From Colwellia sp. (GTDB lineage Bacteria > Pseudomonadota > Gammaproteobacteria > Enterobacterales > Alteromonadaceae), in the NCBI GenBank assembly GCA_013215465.1, contig JABSOW010000001.1:79575-143574 (forward strand): DNA of 64,000 nt. Reading direction: 5' to 3'. A program made the position numbers and the translations under genes. Below the pieces are notes generated by a model. It did no database searches. It was not told the DNA's origin and saw only the letters and a program-made list of their open reading frames with translations. Positions within the stretch are counted from its first letter, which is position 1, and each line of letters begins with the position of its first letter. Below, piece by piece: positions 25,789-36,061 of this stretch.

Positions 25789-26193
25789 CTAGTTTGGTAC
25801 ATCGCCATCGTTTTTAGTTCCCGGTGCATCTGCAGCCGGTACATCACTGTTGCCACGGAGAGTAGTTGACTCGGCGCTTTCATCAGGAATAGCGTCAGTA
25901 GCAATTGTTTGTTCACTTACTGGCGTACTTAAGTTATTCCACTCATCAACGGATTTAGTTCTATTAGCCGTTAAGTTACCTAAAACTAAGCTAATAACAA
26001 AAAAGCCAACCGCTAACCAGGTAGTCGCTTTTGTTAAGAAATTACCTGAGCCACTAGAGCCAAACACTGTTGCTGAAGAGCCGGCACCAAAAGATGCGCC
26101 CATATCAGCCCCTTTACCTTGTTGAATTAACACTAAACCAATTAACGTTAAGGCAATAAGTACATAAGCAATAATTAAAACTTGATACAACAT
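25789..26193 (-). CDS. secG: Protein translocase subunit SecG
   Basis: SecG is the small accessory subunit of the SecYEG channel in the inner membrane. The 134 residues start MLYQVLIIAYVLIALTLIGL (helix 1), then LIQQGKGADMGASFGAGSSA, the family hallmark, then helix 2 (TTWLAVGFFVISLVLGNLTA). The tail is acidic and of low complexity. A longer frame begins at 26220, but the ATG at 26193 has AGGAAAG 6 nt upstream and gives the normal SecG N-terminus. It starts 2 bp after the tpiA stop. Confidence 0.95.
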   Translation of the reverse strand: MLYQVLIIAYVLIALTLIGLVLIQQGKGADMGASFGAGSSATVFGSSGSGNFLTKATTWLAVGFFVISLVLGNLTANRTKSVDEWNNLSTPVSEQTIATDAIPDESAESTTLRGNSDVPAADAPGTKNDGDVPN

Positions 26194-26195
26194 TT

Positions 26196-26966
26196 TTACT
26201 TTCCTTTCGCTGCTGAGCAAATCTTTTTAAATTGCTCAACTTGTAAACTAGCACCACCAATAAGACCACCGTCAATATCAGCTTGTGCAAATAATTCTTC
26301 ACAGTTTGACGCGTTCACGCTGCCACCGTATAACAAAGGCACTTTAGTCGCCACGCTTGCATTAGCTTTAGCTAAAAACTGACGAATAAATTTATGTGTT
26401 TCTTGTGCCATCTCGCTTGATGCAGTTTTACCAGTGCCTATTGCCCAAACAGGCTCATAGGCGATAACAACATCAATAAATTTATCAATACCTACTTCAT
26501 CAATTACCGGTTGTAATTGCGATGCTAATACTATTTCTGTTTGCTCTGCTATTCGCTCTGCTTCGCTTTCACCGATACATAAAATAGGTGTTAGACCTGC
26601 TTTTAGTGCTGTATTCACTTTATGAGCAATTTGCGTAGACGTTTCTTTATAGTAACTTCTACGTTCAGAGTGACCTATAATAACAAATTCTACCGATAAT
26701 TCCTGCAACATTTGCGTAGAAATTTCACCTGTATACGCGCCACGTTCATGGGCGCTTACATTTTGAGCACCAACATGAATAGCTTTATTTAATCCATTAA
26801 CTTTCGCCTGAGAAACAAATTCAGATAGAAAAGGAAAACTTGGGCAAATAACAACATCAACATTTTTTTGAAGTTCAACCGACGTTAAACCCTCAACTAT
26901 CGTGTTTATTAAGGCTAAGCCGCCATTCATTTTCCAGTTAGCCGCAACGATTGCACGTCTAGCCAT
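26196..26966 (-). CDS. tpiA: Triosephosphate isomerase
   Basis: Interconverts dihydroxyacetone phosphate and glyceraldehyde 3-phosphate. The 256 residues match the family. AANWKMNGG holds the catalytic Lys (about residue 12), EFVIIGHSERRSYY the electrophilic His, and VIAYEPVWAIGTGKTAS the catalytic Glu with the start of loop 6. LLYGGSVNASNCEEL is the phosphate-binding region. It is followed closely by secG, the usual gammaproteobacterial arrangement. The 167-bp gap to glmM upstream may contain its own promoter. Confidence 0.97.
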   Translation of the reverse strand: MARRAIVAANWKMNGGLALINTIVEGLTSVELQKNVDVVICPSFPFLSEFVSQAKVNGLNKAIHVGAQNVSAHERGAYTGEISTQMLQELSVEFVIIGHSERRSYYKETSTQIAHKVNTALKAGLTPILCIGESEAERIAEQTEIVLASQLQPVIDEVGIDKFIDVVIAYEPVWAIGTGKTASSEMAQETHKFIRQFLAKANASVATKVPLLYGGSVNASNCEELFAQADIDGGLIGGASLQVEQFKKICSAAKGK

Positions 26967-27133
26967 TTTTATTCCCCTTGCTATTCTTTAACACATTGTA
27001 AAATAAAGCCGCGAGATATTAACCAACATAGGATTAACTTACAAGTGATAAGTTAAAATCAATTAACTATCGAGTTAATATCTTGTTCGATTGCTGTTTT
27101 TTCCGACAAAATAAATTAAAACATGAACATTTG

Positions 27134-28474
27134 TTAACTTGCTAACCTTACTGAGTCAGCAATTTCATTTGCTAAAAGTGTCACTTCATCAAGTTCAGGG
27201 CCTTCTACCATTACCCGTATTAACGGCTCTGTGCCTGATTTACGCAATAATACTCGACCTCGGCCAGATAACTGCGCACTAACCTTGTCAACACAAGCTT
27301 GGACACTTGGAGCATTAATAGGGTCACTGCCGCCAGAGAAGCGTACATTAACCAGAAGTTGAGGTAGCATGGTAATACCCTGACGTAAATCAAATAACGA
27401 TTCTTTACGCTGACAAACTGCAGTTAATACGTTAAGTGCGGCAATAATACCATCTCCGGTAGAGGTATGGTTTAAATTAATAATATGCCCTGAGTTTTCA
27501 GCACCTAAACTCCAACCTTTTTCCCTTAGCATTTGCATTACATATCGATCGCCAACGTTACTACGAGCAAAAGGTATTCCAAGCTTTTCTAACGCCAGTT
27601 CAAGGCCCATATTACTCATCAAGGTACCAACAACACCACCTTGCAAGTTGCCTGTTTTTAAATCATTACAGGCGATAATATAAACGACTTGATCACCGTC
27701 AATCACATAACCGGTGTGATCAACCATCATTAAACGATCACCATCACCATCAAGCGCTATGCCTAAATCAGCTTTATGCTCTATCACCGCTGCTTTTATC
27801 TGCTCCATTGATGTTGCGCCACAGCCATCATTAATATTAGTGCCATTAGGTGACGTGCCAACTTCAATCACAGTAGCACCTAGTTCGCGAAAAACATTCG
27901 GGGCAATGTGGTACGTGGCACCATGAGCACAATCAACCACAATGGTTAAATTTTTCAAAGATAACTGGCTTGGGAAATTACTCTTACAAAATTCGATATA
28001 GCGACCAGCTGCATCATCAATACGGTTTGCTTTCCCTAAATGCCTGGATTCAACACAGCCCATAGGTTTATCTAATTCAGCTTCAATTGCTATTTCTACA
28101 TCATCTGGTAATTTTTGACCATCTTGTGAAAAAAATTTGATGCCGTTGTCATAGAAAGGGTTATGAGAAGCACTAATAACGATACCGGCTTCAGCACGGA
28201 ATGTTTTGGTTAAATAGGCAATACCTGGGGTAGGCATTGGTCCAAGTAAACCAATATCGATACCTGCGGCAGAAAAACCCGATTCAAGTGCTGATTCAAG
28301 CATATAACCAGAAATTCGCGTGTCTTTGCCAATTAATACTTTTTTTGTGCCCTGTGCCGCTAATACTTTACCCGCAGCATAGCCTAATTTCATCACAAAC
28401 TCAGGAGTAATTGGCGATTGACCAACTAAACCGCGTATACCATCGGTACCAAAATATTTACGACTAGACATCAT
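27134..28474 (-). CDS. glmM: Phosphoglucosamine mutase
   Basis: Converts glucosamine-6-phosphate to glucosamine-1-phosphate for cell-wall and lipopolysaccharide precursors. At 446 residues it has the expected length. YFGTDGIRG lies at the N-terminus. [19 protein letters not shown] contains the phosphorylated Ser (about residue 104). [15 protein letters not shown] is the metal loop and [17 protein letters not shown] the C-terminal phosphate loop. Two ATG codons stand in tandem; the second (28471) is better spaced from AAGGAT. It follows folP on the same strand, the standard folP-glmM order, with short tandem repeats between. Confidence 0.97.
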   Translation of the reverse strand: MMSSRKYFGTDGIRGLVGQSPITPEFVMKLGYAAGKVLAAQGTKKVLIGKDTRISGYMLESALESGFSAAGIDIGLLGPMPTPGIAYLTKTFRAEAGIVISASHNPFYDNGIKFFSQDGQKLPDDVEIAIEAELDKPMGCVESRHLGKANRIDDAAGRYIEFCKSNFPSQLSLKNLTIVVDCAHGATYHIAPNVFRELGATVIEVGTSPNGTNINDGCGATSMEQIKAAVIEHKADLGIALDGDGDRLMMVDHTGYVIDGDQVVYIIACNDLKTGNLQGGVVGTLMSNMGLELALEKLGIPFARSNVGDRYVMQMLREKGWSLGAENSGHIINLNHTSTGDGIIAALNVLTAVCQRKESLFDLRQGITMLPQLLVNVRFSGGSDPINAPSVQACVDKVSAQLSGRGRVLLRKSGTEPLIRVMVEGPELDEVTLLANEIADSVRLAS

Positions 28475-28518
28475 TTATCCTTTATCTTTAGTCTCAGATT
28501 AAAGCTTTTCGCTTTATA

Positions 28519-28546
28519 GTTTAATGTTTAATGTTTAATGTTTAAT
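28519..28546. repeat. Four tandem copies of GTTTAAT
   Basis: A 7-bp unit is repeated four times without interruption in the folP-glmM gap, followed by a partial fifth copy (GTTTTA). Slippage could vary the spacing between the two genes; no function is evident. Confidence 0.8.
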
Positions 28547-28565
28547 GTTTTACGATAGTAAGCGA

Positions 28566-29417
28566 TTATATTTTATAGGAAGCAACCGCTGTTAAAATTT
28601 TTATTGCATCCACACTTTCTTGCACATCATGAACACGGATAATTTTAGCTCCTTGTTGCACGGCAACTATGGCAGCTGTTAAGCTGCCAGCTAAGCGTTC
28701 ATGCACATCTCTATGCAATAGATCACCTATCATGGATTTACGTGAAATCCCGGCTAATAGCGGTAACCCTAGCGCATTAAACTGAGTAAACTTGGCGAGT
28801 ACTTCATAATTATCAGCGACTGTTTTCCCAAAGCCAAAGCCGGGATCTAACACCAATCGCTTTTTATTGATGCCCACTTGTGCACAGCAATTAATACGCT
28901 GTTTAAAGAATTGAAGTATATCATCAATAATATCTTTATATTGTGGATCTTTTTGCATGGTACGTGGCATGCCTTGCATATGCATAAGACAAACAGCAAT
29001 ATCGCTTTGAGCAACAACCTCAAGACAGCCTTTATTTTGCAAAGCACGGACATCATTAATCATATCAGCGCCATGGGTTATTGCTTCAGCCATTACTTCA
29101 GCTTTTGAGGTATCAATAGAGACGTTGATGCCAAAACGTGACTTTATTGCTTTAAGCAATGGAATGACACGAACAATTTCATCTCTTATGCTTACATCAA
29201 CAGCCCCTGGACGTGTCGACTCACCGCCGATATCAATAATATTAGCACCGTTATCTATCATTTTTTCTACTTGCTTTAACGCGCTATCAAAACAAGTAAA
29301 TTGCCCACCATCAGAAAAAGAGTCTGGAGTAACATTTAAGATCCCCATCACTTGAACCTTATTTAACTGACTTAGTATTGAAGGGGGGGATTTTGTTTGG
29401 CTAGTTTTTAACGACAT
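28566..29417 (-). CDS. folP: Dihydropteroate synthase
   Basis: Condenses p-aminobenzoate with the pterin pyrophosphate in folate synthesis; the target of sulfonamides. The 283 residues include VMGILNVTPDSFSDGGQF (pterin and PABA loop 1), IIDIGGESTRPGAVDVS (loop 2), LVLDPGFGFGKTVADNYEVL and LLAGISRKSMIGDLLHRDV (the Lys/Arg sulfonamide-pocket region), with IIRVHDVQESVDAIKI at the end. It lies between ftsH and glmM on the same strand. A hairpin at 29457 separates it from ftsH, so some promoter activity of its own is likely. Confidence 0.97.
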   Translation of the reverse strand: MSLKTSQTKSPPSILSQLNKVQVMGILNVTPDSFSDGGQFTCFDSALKQVEKMIDNGANIIDIGGESTRPGAVDVSIRDEIVRVIPLLKAIKSRFGINVSIDTSKAEVMAEAITHGADMINDVRALQNKGCLEVVAQSDIAVCLMHMQGMPRTMQKDPQYKDIIDDILQFFKQRINCCAQVGINKKRLVLDPGFGFGKTVADNYEVLAKFTQFNALGLPLLAGISRKSMIGDLLHRDVHERLAGSLTAAIVAVQQGAKIIRVHDVQESVDAIKILTAVASYKI

Positions 29418-29456
29418 GGTTTATTTTATAACTAATTTATACTGGTTTAATAAAAT

Positions 29457-29491
29457 AAAACCTCGATGCTGCTAATAAACATCGAGGTTTT
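29457..29491 (-). terminator. Hairpin between ftsH and folP
   Basis: CCTCGATG and CATCGAGG pair over an 11-nt loop, flanked by A4 and T5, so it could terminate on either strand. It lies about 45 bp after the ftsH stop. Partial read-through into folP is possible because the gene order is conserved. Confidence 0.75.
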
Positions 29492-29537
29492 TATATTTTT
29501 ACTATTTGTATTCACTATTGAAAATGACAAACATTAA

Positions 29538-31502
29538 CTATTTAGCGGGTGTTTCACCACTTGGCTCAGATAAATCAGGGCTTGGTTTTTCTTTCACGCT
29601 ATCTTCTTTTTTAGCTGAAGCATCACCATCATTATTTGAATTACTGTTTGAACTTGAACCATTATCGTCCCAATCAGCGGGTTTACGCACCTCTGTTCTC
29701 GCCATCAAGTCATCTATTTGCAGTGCATCAATTGTCTCATATTTCATTAATGCATCTTTCATTGCATGTAAAATATCAAGATTATCTTTAATCAATGTTT
29801 CTGAACGTTGATAATTACGATTAATAACTGCTTTAATTTCTTCATCAATTAACTTCGCCGTTTCCTCTGACATATGCAAAGATTTCGCCGATGAACGACC
29901 TAAGAATATTTCGCCTTCTTCTTCAGCAAACAACATTGGTCCTAACTTTTCTGACAAGCCCCATTGAGTCACCATTTTACGAGCAATATTAGTAGCACGT
30001 TCAATATCATTTGATGCGCCAGTTGATACTTTATCACTACCGTAAATAACTTCTTCGGCAATACGACCACCATATAAAGAAGAAATATTACTTTCTAAGT
30101 GTTGCTTAGAGTGACTAAATCTATCTTGCTCAGGCAAATACATAGTTACGCCTAACGCGCGACCACGTGGAATAATACTGACTTTATATACTGGGTCATG
30201 ATCTGGTACTAAACGGCCAATAAGCGCATGACCGGCTTCATGGTATGCGGTCATTTCTTTCTCAGACTCGCTCATCACCATTGATTTACGTTCAGCGCCC
30301 ATCATGATTTTATCTTTGGCTTGATCAAACTCAGCCATACTGACAACACGACGTGATGTTCGGGCAGCACATAATGCAGCTTCATTAACTAAGTTAGCTA
30401 AATCAGCACCTGAGAAACCTGGCGTACCCCGTGCTATAACAGACGCTTTCACATCATCCCCTAAAGGAACTTTACGCATATGTACTTTTAATATTTGCTC
30501 ACGACCACGAATATCAGGTAGACCTACCGTTACTTGACGATCAAAACGACCAGGACGTAATAACGCTGGGTCTAATACATCAGGACGGTTAGTGGCAGCA
30601 ATAACAATAACGCCTTCATTACCTTCAAAACCATCCATTTCTACTAGCATTTGGTTCAACGTTTGCTCGCGCTCATCGTGACCACCACCCATACCTGCAC
30701 CACGTTGGCGACCTACCGCATCAATTTCATCAATAAAAATAATACAAGGAGCCGCTTTTTTTGCTTGCTCGAACATATCTCGAACACGCGAGGCGCCAAC
30801 ACCAACAAACATCTCTACAAAGTCTGAACCTGAAATAGTAAAGAATGGAACTTTTGCTTCACCGGCAATCGCTTTTGCTAATAACGTTTTACCCGTACCT
30901 GGTTGACCCACCAAAAGAATACCTGATGGAATACGACCACCTAACTTTTGGAATCTTGATGGCTCTCTTAAATATTCAACCAATTCAGCTACATCTTCTT
31001 TGGCTTCATCACAACCAGCAACATCAGCAAAGGTTGTTTTTATCTGGTCTTCACTTAATTGACGCGCCTTAGATTTACCAAAAGACATGGCACCTTTACC
31101 ACCGCCGCCTTGCATTTGACGCATAAAGAAGATCCATACGCCAATCAATAAGATCATCGGGAACCACGAAACAAAAATAGTGGTTAAAAAGCTAGTTTCT
31201 TCAGGAAGCTTACCTTGTGCACGTACACCTTGTTTCACTAAATCATTTATTAAGTCACGATCATATCCACCAGGAATAACGGTTTTATAGCTTTCGCCAC
31301 TGCGTTTTTCACCGGTAATAACACCGTTCCTATCAACATTTGCATCACGGATCTGCCCTTGTCTAACATCAGAGATAAAACGTGTGTAGTCCATCTCATT
31401 TTCATTAACTGTATCGGGAGAAAAGCTCTGAAAAACAGACATTAAAACAACGGCTATAACTAACCATAAAATAATATTTTTTGCCATATCACTCAACTTC
31501 AT
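29538..31502 (-). CDS. ftsH: ATP-dependent zinc metalloprotease FtsH
   Basis: Membrane-anchored AAA+ protease for membrane and regulatory proteins. The 654 residues show helix 1 ([15 protein letters not shown]), a periplasmic part, helix 2 ([17 protein letters not shown]), Walker [18 protein letters not shown], Walker [17 protein letters not shown], the second region of homology with [20 protein letters not shown], and the zinc site HEAGH. The tail is rich in Ser and Asn. An ATG at 31502 has a ribosome site only 2 nt away; a TTG six bases later (31496) lies 8 nt from AGAGG and gives the familiar MSDMAKN start. Confidence 0.97.
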   Translation of the reverse strand: MKLSDMAKNIILWLVIAVVLMSVFQSFSPDTVNENEMDYTRFISDVRQGQIRDANVDRNGVITGEKRSGESYKTVIPGGYDRDLINDLVKQGVRAQGKLPEETSFLTTIFVSWFPMILLIGVWIFFMRQMQGGGGKGAMSFGKSKARQLSEDQIKTTFADVAGCDEAKEDVAELVEYLREPSRFQKLGGRIPSGILLVGQPGTGKTLLAKAIAGEAKVPFFTISGSDFVEMFVGVGASRVRDMFEQAKKAAPCIIFIDEIDAVGRQRGAGMGGGHDEREQTLNQMLVEMDGFEGNEGVIVIAATNRPDVLDPALLRPGRFDRQVTVGLPDIRGREQILKVHMRKVPLGDDVKASVIARGTPGFSGADLANLVNEAALCAARTSRRVVSMAEFDQAKDKIMMGAERKSMVMSESEKEMTAYHEAGHALIGRLVPDHDPVYKVSIIPRGRALGVTMYLPEQDRFSHSKQHLESNISSLYGGRIAEEVIYGSDKVSTGASNDIERATNIARKMVTQWGLSEKLGPMLFAEEEGEIFLGRSSAKSLHMSEETAKLIDEEIKAVINRNYQRSETLIKDNLDILHAMKDALMKYETIDALQIDDLMARTEVRKPADWDDNGSSSNSNSNNDGDASAKKEDSVKEKPSPDLSEPSGETPAK

Positions 31503-31650
31503 GACCTCTTTGGGTTTGATAAATTTATTACTATAATACTGTAATACGTTATTGTGTCTAATTTACTATAATTCAAGGGCAGTAGCCATTTAACTTTAGT
31601 CGAGATTTACAACTCGTAACATAATAGCTGCTAATCCTTATTTTTACACA

Positions 31651-32277
31651 CTATTTAAAGCCAGTCGCTACCAAGTAAACTTCACGAGAACGAGCTCGGG
31701 ATGATTCTGGCTTACGGGTTTTAACATTTTTAAATACACCGCGCAGCGCTTTCATAAAATCTTCAAAACCTGCCCCTTGGAATACCTTAACAACAAAAGC
31801 ACCATTAGGTTTCAATACCTGATGACACATATCTAAGGCAAGTTCGACCAAATACATACTACGCGCTGAATCAGCACTTTCATTCCCTGTCATATTTGCC
31901 GCCATATCTGACATAACAACATCAATATTTTTTCCGTTGATTCGCTGAAGTAAAGCAGCAAGAACTACTTCTTCACGAAAATCACCCTCTAAAAAATCGA
32001 CACCGGCAATAGCATCCATAGGTAAAATATCACAAGCAATCACTTGCCCTCTATCACCTACAGCCTTAACTGCATATTCCGACCATCCTCCAGGAGCTGC
32101 GCCTAAATCAACGACTTTCATGCCCTTTTTAATAAGTTTGTCTTTATTGTTTATTTCTTCAATTTTAAAGACCGCACGTGAACGTAAGCCAAGCTTTTTA
32201 GCTTTTTTAACATATTCATCTTCAAAATGCTCATCAAGCCAACGCTGTGAACTAGCTTTATGTTTTTTATTTGCCAT
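31651..32277 (-). CDS. rlmE: 23S rRNA (uridine-2'-O)-methyltransferase
   Basis: Methylates U2552 of 23S rRNA (RrmJ/FtsJ). The 208 residues match the family. [20 protein letters not shown] precedes [12 protein letters not shown] with the catalytic Lys. [19 protein letters not shown] is the SAM site, [19 protein letters not shown] has the catalytic Asp, [14 protein letters not shown] the second Lys, and [17 protein letters not shown] the Glu. It lies upstream of ftsH in the conserved rlmE-ftsH order and is divergent from yhbY. Confidence 0.96.
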   Translation of the reverse strand: MANKKHKASSQRWLDEHFEDEYVKKAKKLGLRSRAVFKIEEINNKDKLIKKGMKVVDLGAAPGGWSEYAVKAVGDRGQVIACDILPMDAIAGVDFLEGDFREEVVLAALLQRINGKNIDVVMSDMAANMTGNESADSARSMYLVELALDMCHQVLKPNGAFVVKVFQGAGFEDFMKALRGVFKNVKTRKPESSRARSREVYLVATGFK

Positions 32278-32372
32278 ATTTTAAATCAATTTTTTCGACT
32301 ATTTATAGATATTACTTGTTAGATAAGGGTAAAATAGCGCTAATTCAAGTTAACGACTATCGAAATTTATTA

Positions 32373-32669
32373 ATGAACTTAAATAAAAAACAAATTCAAT
32401 ACTTAAAAGGTGTTGCCCACTCACTAAAACCTGTTGTTTTATTAGGTAATAATGGCTTAACGGAAGCCGTGGTAGCTGAAATAGATTATGCGCTTAATCA
32501 TCATGAATTGATTAAAGTAAAAATCCCAACAGAAGATAAAGAAACTAAAGGCTTAATTGTTGAAGCAATTTGCCGAGAAACTAAAGCCACTAAAATTCAA
32601 GTTATAGGTAAAACATTAATAATTTATCGCCAAAGTGAAGAGCAGAAGATCCGTATCCCTAAAATATAA
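32373..32669 (+). CDS. yhbY: YhbY-type CRM-domain RNA-binding protein
   Basis: A 98-residue single CRM domain associated with 50S ribosome precursors. LKPVVLLGNNGLTEAVVAEI has the GxxG loop, followed by ALNHHELIKVKI and the terminal strand KTLIIYRQSEE. An upstream extension to 32271 exists, but the ATG at 32373 gives the standard MNLNKKQIQYLKGVAHSL start. It diverges from rlmE, the usual arrangement in gammaproteobacteria. Confidence 0.93.
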   Translation: MNLNKKQIQYLKGVAHSLKPVVLLGNNGLTEAVVAEIDYALNHHELIKVKIPTEDKETKGLIVEAICRETKATKIQVIGKTLIIYRQSEEQKIRIPKI

Positions 32670-32682
32670 ATCAACAGCGCTA

Positions 32683-32706
32683 AGCGACAAGTTAAACTTT
32701 GTCGCT
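32683..32706. terminator. Hairpin after yhbY
   Basis: AGCGACAA pairs with TTGTCGCT over an 8-nt loop, 14 bp after the yhbY stop and before a convergent gene. There is no T-run, so the terminator call is weak. Confidence 0.4.
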
Positions 32707-32740
32707 ACCTCATGCGTTCCACATAGCAAAAAGTAGAAGG

Positions 32741-33577
32741 CTATATTGGAAAGGTAAATAATAATCGGACAACATTTATATTTTTACTGAACCGATAGCC
32801 CAGCCCTATTGTGTCAATTTCTGCCCAAGAATAACCAATAGTTTTATCAAACTTTATCGTTACACCAAACTCAAAACTATTCGATAAAGTAACTTTACTT
32901 TCTTCTAAAGCACTCTGCGTAGATTTTATCGATAAATCAAAGTCAACTTCGGTGAAATACCAAAATGCTGTCGCAAATACTCTTGGTTGAAAAATATAGC
33001 CAAACAGTTGATATTTAATAGGTAAACCAGTGTCTATACCTACCTGAATAGCCGCGTATAAGTCACCTGCATCATAGTTGTGTCCATCATATCCCGCATA
33101 GTAAATACGGCTAGCCCAAATGGAATCGTACTTATTAATCATAAAGGAGTAAAGGCTGGAAATACCACCTGAGTGTATTAACACGTTTCTATTTGTCGTT
33201 AAATTACGTGCGTAACCAAGATCAAGGTAGCTTTCAATGACTAAATTTTTTGTGTACTGATAATTAAATTGAATACCTGGTGTGAACGAAAATGTACCAA
33301 CACTATCTGGAAGGTCTAAATCAGGTATATCTTCAAAACTAAAATCAAAGAAACCAAGTGATACAGGTAACCGTAAGCCGTAGGTTATTGCTCCCTTTTT
33401 CCCCAATGCTAAAGAAAAAGGCAAATTGATTAACGTCACATCTTGCCCCGTGGTGTGATAAACACCACTGCCTAAGTAATTTGAATAGGCGTAATGAACA
33501 GGTTCAATATCTTTGGCTTGGCTAGGTAATACCAGACCAACTAAAAAACCAACTAAAATGAAACGAATTATAAACAT
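32741..33577 (-). CDS. Predicted outer-membrane beta-barrel protein, unknown function
   Basis: A 278-residue protein with a signal peptide (MFIIRFILVGFLVGLVLPSQ, cleavage after SQA near residue 21). Alternating hydrophobic and polar strands run throughout, for example FSFTPGIQFNYQYTKNLVIE and NSFEFGVTIKFDKTIGYSW. It ends in Phe-Pro-Ile after VVRLLFTF, close to a barrel-type terminal strand. I do not recognise a named family. It lies 65 bp downstream of the phosphatase fragment and may have been its operon partner. Function is unassigned. Confidence 0.6.
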   Translation of the reverse strand: MFIIRFILVGFLVGLVLPSQAKDIEPVHYAYSNYLGSGVYHTTGQDVTLINLPFSLALGKKGAITYGLRLPVSLGFFDFSFEDIPDLDLPDSVGTFSFTPGIQFNYQYTKNLVIESYLDLGYARNLTTNRNVLIHSGGISSLYSFMINKYDSIWASRIYYAGYDGHNYDAGDLYAAIQVGIDTGLPIKYQLFGYIFQPRVFATAFWYFTEVDFDLSIKSTQSALEESKVTLSNSFEFGVTIKFDKTIGYSWAEIDTIGLGYRFSKNINVVRLLFTFPI

Positions 33578-33642
33578 TTGATCCTACATTGGCTTAACAT
33601 AATCAAAAATATTTTATATGGGTAATGCAGCAACTAATATAT

Positions 33643-34512
33643 TTAATCATCCTGTTTATTCATTACTTCGACCAGTACTCTTCCTTGCGCGCCTGATGGT
33701 GCTTTTATTCCTAAAATTACCGACAAGGTCACCGCTATGTCGGTAGTACTTATCCGTTGATGAACAACGTCGTCATTAAGACTAAAACCGGCAAACACAA
33801 GTGGTACAAAGGTGTCATATCCCCAAGGCGAACCATGAGTTGCTGCTACACTTAACCCTTCCATATCAGCAACAAATCGATGGGCCTCAAAGACAATGTA
33901 TATATCTCCTGAGCGGTTTTTATTATGGTTATTCGCTACAAGCTTATGTATATAGCTGTCAGAAATATTACCTGATTCAATATCACTACTCGCCACAGCA
34001 AGGGCCACGCCATCAAGTTTATCAATTTCCATCGCTACCGCCCTTTGTACGTCAGCTAATGATAGCTTACAACGAGTAATTAATTCTTTGTCTAGATAAA
34101 TATAAGGATAAAAATAAGATTTTATTAATTCTTTATCAAAACCAAACTGTCTTTTCAACTTTTTCATGCCGACCGTCTTATCCCATCCTTTTGGCGTAAC
34201 AGTGTTGGTTTTCATCCCTAAGCTTGACAAATAATCAGGGACTTCTGCAGCGCCATGGTCGGCTGAAAGCACAATTAAGGTATTATCTAATCCTATTTTT
34301 TTATCAATAAACGTCAGTAAATCAGCGATAGTGCGATCTAAACGCAGCATATTGTCTTCTACTTCTAAACTCGATGAGCCAAAAATATATCCAACATAAT
34401 CAGTTGATGAAAAACTTACCGATAAGTAATCAGTGATATTATCTTTTCCTAACTGCTCGTTATTCACTACTGCTTTTGCAAACTCTAGCGTCAGTTCATC
34501 ACCTGCAGGGCC
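33643..34512 (-). pseudogene. Alkaline phosphatase/phosphodiesterase superfamily gene, 5'-truncated
   Basis: The open frame matches the C-terminal half of PafA-type alkaline phosphatases. GDELTLEFAKAVVNNEQLG is followed by SFSSTDYVGYIFGSSSLEVE, TLIVLSADHGAAEVPDYL (metal-binding Asp-His) and ATHGSPWGYDTFVPLVFAG (the terminal metal His). Full proteins have about 500-550 residues including a signal peptide and the nucleophile Thr/Ser; both are missing. The frame is open only from 34512. An ATG at 34467 could give a 274-residue product without a signal. It abuts a batB fragment reading the other way. Confidence 0.8.
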
Positions 34513-34533
34513 TTAAGGTTAAAAAGGTATTAA

Positions 34534-35019
34534 AATAGCCATTGGCAAGCATTCAGCGCTTATGGCAATGAAGATTATCAAAGGGCTGCTACGCTTTATA
34601 GCCAATTTAATGAACAAAGCAGCTTACTCGACCAAGCCAATGCTCTAGCGCACGGCAGAGAGTATATTAACGCACGTAATTTGTACCAAGAAATTATTGA
34701 TAAATATCCAGATTACTTAGCAGCTCAAACCAATATCCTCATTATTCAAGCGATAATTGATGAAGTAAACAGGCTGTCACAGGCGCAACAACCTGAGCCA
34801 GGAGAGTCAATAAAAGAACTTGGTGACGAGCCAAAAACTGGCGATGGTGCAGATAAAAAAGAAGCAAGAGCCCCAGAGTTAGAACAACTTAGCTCAGAGC
34901 AATTATTGCTAGATGAAAACTTAAATAAGATGTGGTTAAGACAGGTACAAAAAGACCCCGCACGTTTTTTATCACAAAAGTTTTATTTTCAGCATGAGCA
35001 AGCTAAAAATGAACAATAG
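34534..35019 (+). pseudogene. BatB-type (vWFA-TPR) gene, only the 3' TPR part left
   Basis: The plus-strand frame opens after a stop at 34531. It reads HWQAFSAYGNEDYQRAATLY then LAHGREYINARNLYQEIIDK, a tetratricopeptide-like region as in BatB/BatC of MoxR-linked operons. An acidic, Gln/Glu-rich linker follows and it ends LWLRQVQKDPARFLSQKFYF-like (MWLRQVQKDPARFLSQKFY). The von Willebrand A domain and transmembrane N-terminus are missing, as are the moxR, DUF58 and batA genes expected upstream. Any start codon inside, such as the TTG at 34681, would give only a fragment. Confidence 0.75.
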
Positions 35020-36061
35020 AGCTTTCGGGGTTTTATTTTTGCTGCACTTTTACTATCGACTGGAAATGATTATACTTCGACAATTATTGCCATTCATCAC
35101 CTTAACCCTTTTCGCAACTTTACCTTTTACTACCCAAGCGCTTACGCTTGAAGATTTAATCAATAGTAATCTGCTCACCATTGAAACTAAAGTACAAAAG
35201 CAAACAGCGCAAATAGTTGGTCAACAGTTAACTTTTACCATTGAGGTTGCCACCAATAGGTGGTTTGCCAAAGGAACACAACTAAAAGCATTTGAACTTG
35301 CAGATACCATCATATTAGCGAATAGTGGAATTATTATTAATGGCACCAAAAATATTAACGGGCAGACTTGGTCAAACCAAATACATGAAATAACCTTATA
35401 TCCTACACGTAGTGGTGAATACACTTTACCTAGCATTGATGTACATATTTCCGTTAACACCGAAAATAATGCCGTGGTTGAAGGAGTGATTACTACGACT
35501 GAACAAGCTTTTACTATTTCATTAGCTCCAGCATTAGTAAACCTAGAGCAGTTCATTGTTTCAGCTAATGTTAGCCTTGTGATAGAAAGCTCTTTAGAAA
35601 ATGAGCAACATTACGCGCTTGGCGAAGCAATTACCCAGACCATCACCATTAGTGCTGAAGGTACTCCTGCCATGATGATACCACCATTGGAGACACAAGC
35701 ACTTACAGGCATCAGTATTTATCAAAAGCCTGCACAAGTATTTGATAAATCCAACCGCGGTGAATTACTGGGTACACGGATAGAGACAATTACCTATATT
35801 TTAGAACAAGCAGGTGATTATATAATACCTGAACAAATAATTTACTGGTGGAATATCAGTGACAGTGTGCTGGAAGAAATCATAATTCCTAAAAGTTCAT
35901 GGTCAGTCGGGGTAAATAATACCGGGGAAAGTGCCACAAATAACAATAATGCTTCGTTAACTAAAATTCAGCTAAAACGCTTATTAGTTATTTCAACATT
36001 ACTTATTTTCAGCTCAGTAATACTCTTTATTTTATATCGCTATAAAGCACACTTTTTATAG
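34994..36061 (+). CDS. BatD-like membrane protein, probably C-terminally frameshifted
   Basis: BatD proteins are periplasmic multi-domain partners of MoxR/BatA/BatB with a C-terminal anchor. This frame overlaps the batB fragment by 26 bp. A signal-like segment begins at Met25 (MIILRQLLPFITLTLFATLP, ATG 35066), which may be the true start. Beta-rich domains include TLEDLINSNLLTIETKVQKQ, TLYPTRSGEYTLPSIDVHIS and YILEQAGDYIIPEQIIYWW. The last helix is LLVISTLLIFSSVILFILYR. It stops 6 residues later, whereas family members continue into a cytoplasmic tail seen out of frame downstream. Without its partners it is likely nonfunctional. Confidence 0.75.
   Translation: MSKLKMNNRAFGVLFLLHFYYRLEMIILRQLLPFITLTLFATLPFTTQALTLEDLINSNLLTIETKVQKQTAQIVGQQLTFTIEVATNRWFAKGTQLKAFELADTIILANSGIIINGTKNINGQTWSNQIHEITLYPTRSGEYTLPSIDVHISVNTENNAVVEGVITTTEQAFTISLAPALVNLEQFIVSANVSLVIESSLENEQHYALGEAITQTITISAEGTPAMMIPPLETQALTGISIYQKPAQVFDKSNRGELLGTRIETITYILEQAGDYIIPEQIIYWWNISDSVLEEIIIPKSSWSVGVNNTGESATNNNNASLTKIQLKRLLVISTLLIFSSVILFILYRYKAHFL

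Noticed and set aside
34681..35019. A TTG-started 112-codon gene
   Set aside because: It is the 3' part of a longer open batB fragment that begins at 34534 without a start codon.
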